From Archilochus colubris (lineage: Eukaryota; Chordata; Aves; Apodiformes; Trochilidae): a stretch of 64,000 nt of DNA. The notes below the pieces were generated by a model. The model did no database searches. It saw only the letters and a program-made list of their open reading frames with translations, and was not told the DNA's origin. The stretch covers positions 107,346,967 through 107,410,966 of the forward strand of contig CM041084.1 in the NCBI GenBank assembly GCA_023079485.1, in the 5' to 3' direction. Positions 29,468-37,720 of the stretch are shown in pieces. Each line of letters begins with the position of its first letter. Position 1 is the stretch's first letter. The position numbers were made by a program, and so were the translations under genes.

Positions 29468-29487
29468 TACGTCACACTCAGTATAAA
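29468..29487 (+). promoter_or_regulatory. LTR core promoter: CRE-like site and TATA box
   Basis: TACGTCA at 29,468-29,474 and TATAAA at 29,482-29,487. Both are kept at the same spacing in the 3' LTR (35,745-35,751 and 35,759-35,764). Function is inferred from position and conservation between the two LTRs. Confidence 0.65.
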
Positions 29488-29805
29488 TTTGAGGCATCAC
29501 GTGGGCCAAGCCAGATCTTTTCCGGATCTTTTCCTGCTTCCCTTCCTTCACCCGGCATCCTGGAAGGATCCTGTCTGTTCATCTGCCTGTGGTCCTAATC
29601 CGTGCCAGCCCATATTTGTGTGTTCCTGCCTCCGGTTCCCGACTGCTGCCGACTCCAGGAGTCCAGCCTGGACTTTCCCAGGGCTGCCCTACAGCCTCAG
29701 TGGTGACGTGAGAGTTATTGGGGGAGAGGGGGGAGGAATGTGGTATCCATTTTCCTGTATATTTGTATATATTTAGTAATTTTTCCTATTTATCATTACT
29801 GTTTC

Positions 29806-29811
29806 ATTAAA
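29806..29811 (+). terminator. LTR polyadenylation signal ATTAAA
   Basis: ATTAAA followed by a GT-rich stretch (GTTGTGTAG). The same signal is at 36,071-36,076 in the 3' LTR and, on the minus strand, in the solo LTR. Confidence 0.6.
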
Positions 29812-29950
29812 GTTGTGTAGTTTAGTTTCCAACCCCTAAGTCTCTCTCCCTTATTCTCTCTCCTTTCTCTATCAAGGAGAGAGAGATTAATAGAGAGCGT
29901 CTGTTATTCGGTTTAATTGCCGGGCCAGTGTTAAACCGTGACAGATTTAT

Positions 29951-29968
29951 TGGCGCCCAACGTGGGGC
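29951..29968 (+). other. Primer binding site, tRNA-Lys type
   Basis: TGGCGCCCAACGTGGGGC lies 7 bases after the 5' LTR. It is complementary to the 3' end of tRNA-Lys(1,2), the primer also used by spumaviruses and some betaretroviruses. The ERV-L group is named for a leucine primer, so the lysine primer is a lineage-specific difference. Confidence 0.85.
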
Positions 29969-30046
29969 TTGAGCTAATTGGCTCGAGTCCAGTTTAAATT
30001 TTGACTAAATTGCCTGAACAGTTTGAATTCCAACTCCAGTGAAAGA

Positions 30047-30949
30047 ATGGCTTTCCTGAGCTGGAATCAGACCTTGTTCTTTGGAAATTTCACAGGGTTG
30101 GAAATTAAACCAATCATGCCGTACCTTTGGAATTTAGGGAATGTGATGTGTATTTTTGCAGCTGGAATGAGTGCTAATATGTGGCTTTCCTATCGTAAGA
30201 GACGCTTAAGGACCATCGTTGCAATATGGTCCTCAATATTGATGTATATCATGGTGTATGGTGCAGTGATGTTTCATAGAAGGATTAAGAACTTTGTTCG
30301 TAATTATGTTTTCAGAGTTCTTTTGAGGAAACATACCACCCTTGGGCTGAGTTCAGTGGATTCTTGTCTAAATGGCATTATGATTGTTATAGGTTTGTGC
30401 CTCCTGATTTTTGGTGTTCAGGTGTTCATGTGCTACCATATATTGGTGAGGAATAAGACAACTACAACTAGGGGAACGAGCTCGCCTCGTAAAGAGAGCA
30501 CCCCCACTCCTGCCTCTGCAGCCGCTTCTCGCCCCCCCTCACGCAAGGGCACAACTCAGATAAGGCCGGCCAGCATCGCCAGTGTTTCTGCTACAGCTCC
30601 AGTTGCTGTGTCTACTCCCACAGACACTGCTGCTGCTCAGAAAGCAAGCCCTGCTGCTGGCACTGCTGCAGATGCCTCAGCCTCTCCCCCTCAGCCCACA
30701 CAGTTACTTGTTGACCCTGTAACTAAGAGAAAAGGAAAACAATGGAAATCAGAAACGAGCCTTAACCCTTCCAAGTCTGAACAAGATGACCAGGTGATAG
30801 AGGAAATAGAGGATAATGGCTCTCCTCCCAGACCAGGTAGAGCAGCTAGAGCAGAATCAGATGAGGACTCAGACTCAGAATCTGCTCAGCCCTATTCCAT
30901 GAGAGACTTGCGTACTCTGAGAAAAAGACTACAGCCGTTTTACAGGTGA
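30047..30949 (+). CDS. Gag-region N-terminal protein with three predicted membrane segments
   Basis: An open frame of 300 residues from the first ATG after the leader; the frame is also open upstream to 30,023 but lacks another ATG. Three hydrophobic segments lie at about residues 25-47, 57-76 and 109-133, separated by basic loops (YRKRRLR; HRRIK). Two NxT glycosylation-type motifs (NQT, NFT) are near the N-terminus. Residues about 140-225 form a Ser/Thr/Pro/Ala-rich linker, followed by a basic then an acidic stretch. The last 25 or so residues (MRDLRTLRKRL) read as the entry into a capsid-type domain that continues in another frame after the TGA at 30,947. So this is probably the N-terminal part of Gag, with membrane segments where a matrix domain is expected. 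I do not recognise the membrane part. Alternative: a captured or separate small membrane protein fused by chance. Confidence 0.7.
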   Translation: MAFLSWNQTLFFGNFTGLEIKPIMPYLWNLGNVMCIFAAGMSANMWLSYRKRRLRTIVAIWSSILMYIMVYGAVMFHRRIKNFVRNYVFRVLLRKHTTLGLSSVDSCLNGIMIVIGLCLLIFGVQVFMCYHILVRNKTTTTRGTSSPRKESTPTPASAAASRPPSRKGTTQIRPASIASVSATAPVAVSTPTDTAAAQKASPAAGTAADASASPPQPTQLLVDPVTKRKGKQWKSETSLNPSKSEQDDQVIEEIEDNGSPPRPGRAARAESDEDSDSESAQPYSMRDLRTLRKRLQPFYR

Positions 30950-31848
30950 ACCACTCCTCTCTTGGTTATTCCGATGCTGGAATGATGGGGCTGCTACCAT
31001 AACATTAACTCAGAAGGAAGCTAGGCAGTTGGGCCCTGTAGCCAAAGATGCAGCTATTGATCGGGCATTTGGGAAAAGGCTGGAACTACTAGCCTGTGGA
31101 AACGACTCTTGTCAGCTGTCAGGGAGAGATATCCCTATAAAGAGGCAATAGATTGCCCACAGGTCAAAGCAGCCACACTTGGAAAAGCTATCAGGTATCT
31201 GGAAGAATTGGCTGTACGAGAAGTGATCTATAATGATGATGGCATTGAAGACCCTTATCACGTACCATGTCCTAAACCTATGTTGCAAGGTTTGTGCATG
31301 CTGCACCATCACCTTTTAACCATACTCTATCAGTACTGCTATGGGTTCCTGCAGAAGTGGATACAGCTGTGGGTGATGTGATTAAAACTGCACAAGAGTG
31401 TGAAGGGGCTGTCACAGCCCCTCATCGGGCCTGGGTCTCAGCTATCAAGAGAGCATCTGAGAAACTGCATTCACCCCTTTTTCCTCAGACAGACGGAGGA
31501 CGCCCCATTACCACCATTAAGAGGAGACGCCCTCCTATGAGACAGAATCGAGGGAAACAGAATATCCCAAGAGGAATTCTATGGGCACTCCTGTGTGAGT
31601 GTGGAGAGGACATGACAAAGTGGGACAAGAAACCTACTGCTGACCTACAGGACCGAGTGATTAAGTTGATGAGTAAGCCGAAGGCAAAAGGAAGTCCTTC
31701 TAAAAAGATGGCTGCTCAAATCTCCAGTGTGGAGCTACCCAATCCAAATATGCTGGTGACTCAAGATCCCTGCACATCAGGTGTGAGTACTGGGGATGCA
31801 AGCTCCAGTAATGCACCTACTGCCAATGCTGTATGTGCTCAAGCTTAG
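30945..31848 (+). pseudogene. Gag capsid region, frameshifted
   Basis: Capsid-like coding continues past the TGA at 30,947 but changes frame three times: near 30,946, near 31,080 and near 31,285. Recognisable pieces are a LLSWLFRCWNDGA motif just after 30,945 and an AVRERYPYKEAIDCPQ segment from about 31,115, both typical of ERV-L-type Gag by recognition. The last frame runs about 31,285-31,848 and ends in a basic, Lys/Ser-rich tail with TAG at 31,846. No CCHC zinc knuckle is visible. The frame breaks mean no full-length Gag can be made from this copy. Confidence 0.8.
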
Positions 31849-34359
31849 AGGTGCCCTGCCTCTAGCCAGGTGGAGGAGAGGGACAACCAAATCTATTGGA
31901 TTGTGTGGATTCGATGGCCTGGCACATTAGAGCCACAAAAGTATAAAGCCTTGGTGGACACTGGTGCACAGTGCACCCTAATGCCATCGAATCAGAAAGG
32001 CACAGACTCCGTCACTATTTCTGGAGTGACGGGAGGATCTAAAGAACTGACTATTGTGAAGGCTGATGTGAGCCTCACTGGAATAAAGTGGCATAAACAC
32101 CCAATAGTGACTGGTCCAGATGCTCCGTGCATCCTTGGCATAGACTACCTCAAGGGAGGTGATTTTGAGGACCCGAAAGGGTACCGCTGGTCCTTTGGTA
32201 CTGCAGCTATTAAGACTGAGAATGCAGAATGGCTGCATACTTTGTTCGGCCTTTCAGATAAATCCTTTGTAGTGGGATTGCTGAGGACTACAAGCCAGCG
32301 TCTGCCAACTGCTACTTCAGTAGTGCATCGTAGACAATATCGTGTCAACAGAGATGCTGTGGTCCCCATTCACAAGCTGATCCGGCAATTAGAGAGCCAA
32401 GGAGTGATCAGCAAGACTCATTCACCCTTCAACAGTCCTGTATGGCCAGTGAAAAAGCCAAATGGAGAGTGGAGGCTGACAGTGGACTATCGTGCCTTGA
32501 ATGAGGTTACACCACCACTAAGTGCTGCTGTGCCGGACATACTAGAACTTCAGTATGAGCTGGAGTCAAAGGCAGCCAGGTGGTATGCTACCATTGACAT
32601 TGCTAATGCATTTTTTGCTATTCCTATAGCACCAGAATGCAGAGCACAGTTTGCCTTCACCTGGAGAGGTGTCCAGTACACCTGGAATCGACTGCCCCAG
32701 GGGTGGAAACACAGCCCTACCATCTGCCATGGACTGATCCATGATACCTTGGAAAAGGGTGGAGCTCCAGAACATCTACAATACATCGATGACATTATTG
32801 TGTGGGGTGACACAGCAAAGGAAGTCTACGAGAAAGGCAAGAAGATAATTGAAATCCTTCTAGAGGCTGGTTTTGCTATTAAAAGAAGCAAGGTCAAGGG
32901 ACCTTCACAAGAGATACAGTTTTTGGGAGTTAAGTGGCAAGATGGACGTCGCCACATCCCAATGGACGTGATTAACAAAATAACAGCTATGGCCCCACCA
33001 ACTACCAAAAAGGAAACACAGTCCTTTTTAGGAACTGTTGGTTTCTGGAGAATGCATATTCCTCTTTATAATCAGATTGTGAAACCTCTCTATGAGGTTA
33101 CTCGGAAGAAGAAAGACTTTAAATGGGGCTCAGAACAACAAGCTGCTTTTGAGAATATTAAACAGGAGATTGTACAGGCAATGGCCCTTGGACCAATTCG
33201 AACAGGGCCAGACATCAAAAATGTGCTTTACACCGGAGATGGAGGTGATGGTCCTACATGGAGCCTCTGGCAGAAAGCTCCAGGAGAGACTCGAGGCCGA
33301 CCTCTAGGATTTTGGGGTCGAAACTACAAAGGCTCCGAAGCCAACTACACAGCTGCTGAAAAAGAGATATTGGCCGCATACGAAGGAGTTAGAGCTGCTT
33401 CGGAAGTGATTGGTACTGAAGCACAGCTCCTCCTAGTGCCACGATTACCTGTACTGGGTTTTATGTACACAGGTAGAGAATCTTCCCATCATGCTACCGA
33501 TGCTACCTGGAGTAAATGGATTGCTTTAATCTCACAGAGAGCTAGGATAGGAAGACTTAATCGTCCAGGAATTGTAGAAGCAATAACACATTGGCCAGAG
33601 GGCAAACACTTTGGAATGCCACCAGGAAAAGTGGTAAAACGGGCTGAAGAAGCCCCACCATATGACCAACTACCAGAGAACGAGAAACAATATGCTCTTT
33701 TCACTGATGGATCTTGTCGTCTGGTAGGAGGCCATCGAAGGTGGAAAGCTGCCGTATGGAATCCTACACGACTAGTTGTAAAAACAGATGAAGGAGATGG
33801 TGAATCAAGTCAATTTGCAGAGGTAAAAGCCATCCAATTGGCTTTGGACATTGCTGAACAAGAAAAGTGGCCAAGACTTTATCTCTATACTGACTCATGG
33901 ATGGTAGCAAATGCCTTATGGGGTTGGTTAAAGCAGTGGAAGCAAAACAACTGGCAACGTAGAGATAAACCTATCTGGGCTGCTGAACTCTGGAAAGACA
34001 TTGCTACTAGGTTAGAGAAACTTGATGTAAAAGTGCGTCACGTAGATGCCCACGTACCTTCATATCGAGCTACTGAGGAACATCGAAACAACCAACGAGC
34101 AGATGAGGCTGCTCAAGTGTTCCAAATAGATCTGGACTGGGACCATAAAGGTGAACTGTTTTTGGCCAAATGGGCCCACAATGCTTCAGGTCATCAAGGC
34201 AGGGATGGAACATATCGATGGGCTCGTGACCGAGGGGTGGATTTATCTTTGGACTCTATTATGCAGGTTATCCACGACTGTGACATATGTGCTGCAATTA
34301 AGCAAGCTAAAAGGTTGAAACCTCTATGGTATGAAGGGAGATGGTCAAAATATAGGTAG
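31849..34359 (+). CDS. pol: Pro-Pol: protease, reverse transcriptase, RNase H, integrase zinc-binding domain
   Basis: A reading frame of about 835 codons that follows the gag TAG (31,846-31,848) in the same frame, with no ATG near its start, so in a functional relative it would be reached by stop readthrough. The aspartic protease active site LVDTGA has its Asp at 31,957. RT motifs include LTVDYRALN, LPQGW and YIDD at 32,782-32,793, so the catalytic Asp pair is intact. RNase H has TDGS (Asp codon 33,706), an AE pair, LYTDS and a RADEAA Asp. The integrase zinc-binding domain shows H-x4-H (34,177-34,194) and C-x2-C (34,279-34,290). The frame ends in TAG at 34,357, between the zinc-binding and catalytic domains of integrase, so the polyprotein is cut short there. 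All catalytic residues I could check are present. Confidence 0.92.
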   Translation, partial: RCPASSQVEERDNQIYWIVWIRWPGTLEPQKYKALVDTGAQCTLMPSNQKGTDSVTISGVTGGSKELTIVKADVSLTGIKWHKHPIVTGPDAPCILGIDYLKGGDFEDPKGYRWSFGTAAIKTENAEWLHTLFGLSDKSFVVGLLRTTSQRLPTATSVVHRRQYRVNRDAVVPIHKLIRQLESQGVISKTHSPFNSPVWPVKKPNGEWRLTVDYRALNEVTPPLSAAVPDILELQYELESKAARWYATIDIANAFFAIPIAPECRAQFAFTWRGVQYTWNRLPQGWKHSPTICHGLIHDTLEKGGAPEHLQYIDDIIVWGDTAKEVYEKGKKIIEILLEAGFAIKRSKVKGPSQEIQFLGVKWQDGRRHIPMDVINKITAMAPPTTKKETQSFLGTVGFWRMHIPLYNQIVKPLYEVTRKKKDFKWGSEQQAAFENIKQEIVQAMALGPIRTGPDIKNVLYTGDGGDGPTWSLWQKAPGETRGRPLGFWGRNYKGSEANYTAAEKEILAAYEGVRAASEVIGTEAQLLLVPRLPVLGFMYTGRESSHHATDATWSKWIALISQRARIGRLNRPGIVEAITHWPEGKHFGMPPGKVVKRAEEAPPYDQLPENEKQYALFTDGSCRLVGGHRRWKAAVWNPTRLVVKTDEGDGESSQFAEVKAIQLALDIAEQEKWPRLYLYTDSWMVANALWGWLKQWKQNNWQRRDKPIWAAELWKDIATRLEKLDVKVRHVDAHVPSYRATEEHRNNQRADEAAQVFQIDLDWDHKGELFLAKWAHNASGHQGRDGTYRWARDRGVDLSLDSIMQVIHDCDICAAIKQAKRLKPLWYEGRWSKYR

Positions 34360-35022
34360 GGGGAGGCCTGGCAAGTCGACTACATCACATTGCCTCAAAC
34401 TCGCCAGGGTAAGCGCTATGTGCTTACAATGGTGGAGGCAAGTACAGGATGGCTGGAAACATATCCTGTGCCTCATGCCACAGCCCGGAACACTATCCTG
34501 GGCCTAGAGAAACAAGTCTTGTGGAGACATGGTACACCAGAGAGAAGTGAGTCAGATAATGGAACTCATTTCAAAAATAGTCTCATAAATAACTGGGCCA
34601 AAGAACATGGTATTGAGTGGATATACCATATTCCCTATCATGCACCAGCCTCAGGTAAAATTGAAAGGTACAATGGACTGTTAAAAACTACCTTAAAAGC
34701 AATGGGTGGTGGAACTTTCAAAAATTGGGACAAGCACTTGGCAAAAGCTACCTGGTTAGTTAATACCAGGGGTTCCATCAATCGAGCTGGTCCTGCTCAG
34801 TCAGATCTTCTACACACAGTAGATGGGGACAAAGTACCTGTGGTGCATGAAAAGAATCTGCTAGGGAAAACAGTTTGGATTTATCCTGCCTCGGGCAAAG
34901 GTAAACCCATTCGTGGGGTTGCTTTCGCTCAAGGGCCTGGACACACTTGGTGGGTGATGATGAAAGATGGAGAAGTACAATGTGTACCACAAGGGAATCT
35001 AACACTAGGTGAGAATTCCTAA
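34360..35022 (+). CDS. pol: Integrase catalytic core and C-terminal domain, separated by a premature stop
   Basis: Coding resumes in the same frame directly after the TAG at 34,357. The D,D-35-E triad is complete: Asp at 34,378 (in WQVDY), Asp at 34,555 (in SDNGTHF) and Glu at 34,663 (in KIERYNG), with exactly 35 residues between the second Asp and the Glu. A C-terminal domain rich in Trp and Gly follows, ending in TAA at 35,020. One nucleotide change at the TAG would explain the break, so the copy was probably inactivated late. As it stands, this half has no start codon before 34,390 and is not expected to be made from the pol frame. Confidence 0.9.
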   Translation, partial: GEAWQVDYITLPQTRQGKRYVLTMVEASTGWLETYPVPHATARNTILGLEKQVLWRHGTPERSESDNGTHFKNSLINNWAKEHGIEWIYHIPYHAPASGKIERYNGLLKTTLKAMGGGTFKNWDKHLAKATWLVNTRGSINRAGPAQSDLLHTVDGDKVPVVHEKNLLGKTVWIYPASGKGKPIRGVAFAQGPGHTWWVMMKDGEVQCVPQGNLTLGENS

Positions 35023-35424
35023 TTTCTGCTTGTCTAGCTTAATCAGTAATGCATAGACTCTTTGGGAGTCATGAACTTGTATTCCACCATAACTACTGTT
35101 ATGTGAACTGTTGCATAAACTAACAGTGTTCTATGAGTGTTTTTCAGGATGATTTTGTGGTGATGAAACCAGAACTAGGTTCATCGGCTGACATCCAGTA
35201 ACTTCCTTGGAGTTACCATCTGCAACCTGCAACTTGTAGACCATGGACATGAACTGTGAAGACTGGTCCTTCTTTTGAGAATCTGCTACAATAGATAAAC
35301 ATTCTGCAATTGTAGACTGAATTACTTAGTGAATTTTAGCACAGAGATAATAATAATTTTTGTATAGATATGTTTAGGGATAAAAGATAGTAATGATTGG
35401 AGCATGACGCAAATGGTATGGAAT
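35023..35424 (+). other. Proviral 3' non-coding region, no env
   Basis: About 400 bp between pol and the polypurine tract with no open frame of note. There is no envelope gene or remnant, as expected for ERV-L-type elements. Confidence 0.8.
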
Positions 35425-35435
35425 AAGGGGTGGAA
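35425..35435 (+). other. Polypurine tract
   Basis: AAGGGGTGGAA directly abuts the TG start of the 3' LTR. A single T interrupts the purine run. Confidence 0.75.
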
Positions 35436-36209
35436 TGTCCTGGTTTGGGCCAGGATAAAGGTGGTTTTCTGTTTCTGTACTTTTGCTTTTAGCTAAGTCC
35501 CTTGTAAGTAGCTGCACTTGTGAAACTAACAGCAAGTTTCTCAGTGTCTGTTTCTAGGATTGATAACACTTGATGTTTATAGTTACTGCTAGAGACTGGT
35601 ATGCAGGCCAAGGACACTTATCAGCTCTGCATGAAAACATTTTGCCCTCCAGAAGGAGTAAAGAGGTCCCACCTGAGCCCTCCTTTAGGGAGGAACAGAC
35701 AAGATAGATGCCAGAATTGACCAAACAGAGTATTCCATCCCATATACGTCACACTCAGTATAAATTTGAGGCATCACGTGGGCCGAGCCAGATTTTTTCC
35801 TGCTTCCTTCCTTCACCCGGCATCCTGGAAGGATCCTGTCTGTTCATCTGCCTGTGGTCCTGATCCGTGCCAGCCCATATCTGTGTGTTCCTGCCTCCGG
35901 TTCCCGACTGCTGCCGGCTCCAGGAGTCCAGCCTGGACTTTCCCAGGGCTGCCCTACAGCCTCGGTGGTGACGTGAGAGTTATTGGGGGAAAGGGGGAGG
36001 AATGTGGTTTCCATTTTCCTGTATATTTGTATATATTTAGTAATTTTTCCCTATTTACCATTACTGTTTCATTAAAGTTGTGTAGTTTAGTTTCCAACTC
36101 ATAAGTCTCTCTCCCTTATTCTCTCTCCTTTCTTCATCGAGGGGAGAGAGAGATCAAAGAGAGCGTCTGTTATTCGGTTTAATTGCCGGGCCAGTGTTAA
36201 ACCGTGACA
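35436..36209 (+). repeat. 3' LTR
   Basis: A 774 bp copy of the LTR at 29,160, same TGTCCTGG start and GTGACA end, with TACGTCA at 35,745-35,751, TATAAA at 35,759-35,764 and ATTAAA at 36,071-36,076. It lacks the short internal duplication found in the 5' copy. Confidence 0.95.
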
Positions 36210-36666
36210 CTGGTCGGATCAGAGCCCAAAGGTGGGAGGGCAAAAAGACAATATATCTGTATTGTTAGCAGAGCAGCACATCCTTGCACAACATGCAGCA
36301 TCCTGAGCCTTGCTTCCTGGAGCTGCTCTCTCCCAGTCACCCCTAACCCTGTGTCTTGCTGAAGTGTTCTTAGGGCTCATGCACCTTTCTAAAGCTGGCT
36401 TGGCAGACCTGCACTTCTGAAACAGTGAAAAAGTGTTCAGCCTCACCAGAATTCTCCCCTTGAATGGGGGGGTACAGAAACTGTTTACCAGTTTCCCACA
36501 TGGCTGGACTTTTCCTGAGGTGTGTGCCTGTACTCAGCGTTACAAAGCCACACCTCTCCTTTTTCACCACTCTCATTCCCTGTCTAATTACATGTACACT
36601 GTCATACTCTTGAGAAACCAAATGGATAACATGGGTAACTTGCTAATATCATGAAAACTACTTCCT

Positions 36667-36692
36667 TTTTTGTTGCTGTTGTTGTTGTTGAG
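36667..36692. repeat. (TTG)n short microsatellite
   Basis: GTTGCTGTTGTTGTTGTTG, seen directly. Confidence 0.75.
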
Positions 36693-37685
36693 GCATCAGT
36701 TTTATATCCAACAATGACTAAGACTTCTTCAGTGTTTACTCTTTGATTCTTCTGACAGCATCCTTTATTCATCACAGTCATAAAGGTTTAACTGCTGGTA
36801 ATGATTTACTTTTTCAGAACAAAATGCTGGTGGTGTGAAATACAGAATTCTAATACATATCCTTGCTCTTAAAACCTGTTTTTCTCATGTTGGTTTCACT
36901 TTCTCACCCTTGATCTTTGTGCAGGAAGAAATCCAAATGCATGTAAGGTGTCTTAGAAGCTCAAATATGGCAATATGTGGGTCAGAGGCATGTGGTTTTG
37001 GGTTTTTGGTGGTTGTTGTTATAAAAATTGTGACAAGAAGGAGCTTTCTCTTAAGGTTAAAGTTCAATACATAGATGAGGAATGTATGCAGGGGGAAGGT
37101 GAGGAGGGAACGACTGTCAGTTCAGCCAAATGGCAGACAGTTTAATACTGTCTAATTTTACACAAGTACCTCACCATCTTTTGGCATATACAAGGTGTTT
37201 ATATGTCCCCATTATATCCATTAATTTATTAATGTGTGTTCAAGTGTGCTGTCATATTTGACACCTGCATTAAATATATCAAATGATCAAAACCAGCACT
37301 TGGAATAACTTGTGTATCTTCCATAGCTGTGAGAGAGCTCTCCTCAGGGAGATCACCAGAAGAGGAAAATGGGTTGGGAGCTGTAGATCCCTCATAGCAG
37401 GTGCCAGGGAGGGACCTAGCATAGTGACAAGGTGTTCTCTCCTGAGGAAACCTCCAGGATCCCTCGGGGCTCAGCACCCAACCCTGCAAGTATGTACAGC
37501 CAGTGCGGGGGTGTACCAGGCACTGATGAAAAATGTTCACATTTAGATTTGTATGGCTGAGATCTGAACCATCTTAGCCAGAATTCCATGCAAACAGTAT
37601 TAGAAAAGTATCTAAAAGTATATATCTGCTGGTTTAAATGGGTTTTCTAGAGGCAATTTTCTCACAGAAACTTCCAGAATGGGGA

Positions 37686-37720
37686 AAATTAAAAAAAAAT
37701 AAAAATTAAAAAAAAAAAAC
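37686..37720. repeat. A-rich low-complexity tract
   Basis: Runs of A broken by single T or TT, seen directly. Confidence 0.75.

Larger units (their letters stand above)
29160..29943 (+). repeat. 5' LTR
   Basis: A 784 bp LTR starting TGTCCTGG and ending GTGACA, repeated at 35,436-36,209. Aligning the two by eye gives roughly 18-20 substitutions plus several small indels, the largest being about 11 bp near 29,520 where this copy has a partial duplication (GATCTTTTCC appears twice). A CRE-like TACGTCA at 29,468-29,474, a TATAAA box at 29,482-29,487 and an ATTAAA polyadenylation signal at 29,806-29,811 mark a likely U3-R-U5 layout. Confidence 0.95.
29160..36209 (+). mobile_element. Endogenous retrovirus, ERV-L-like, nearly complete, env-less
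   Basis: A 7.05 kb proviral insertion in the order LTR, primer binding site, gag region, protease-RT-RNase H-integrase, polypurine tract, LTR. The RT sequence (LPQGW, then HSPTICHG, then YIDD), gag and pol in one reading frame separated by a stop codon, and only about 410 bp between the end of pol and the 3' LTR with no env all fit the class III (ERV-L) group; this placement is by recognition, not alignment. Breaks: three frame changes in gag and one in-frame TAG in pol. Expected 5-base target duplications are imperfect (CTGTC left, CTGGT right), which could reflect mutation or small indels. No bird gene lies within it. Confidence 0.93.

Noticed and set aside
29489..29776. 95-residue frame repeated at 35,766-36,104
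   Set aside because: It lies inside the LTRs, so its apparent conservation is only LTR duplication.
31112..33704. Many minus-strand open frames across the provirus
   Set aside because: They are antisense shadows of the gag and pol coding sequence.
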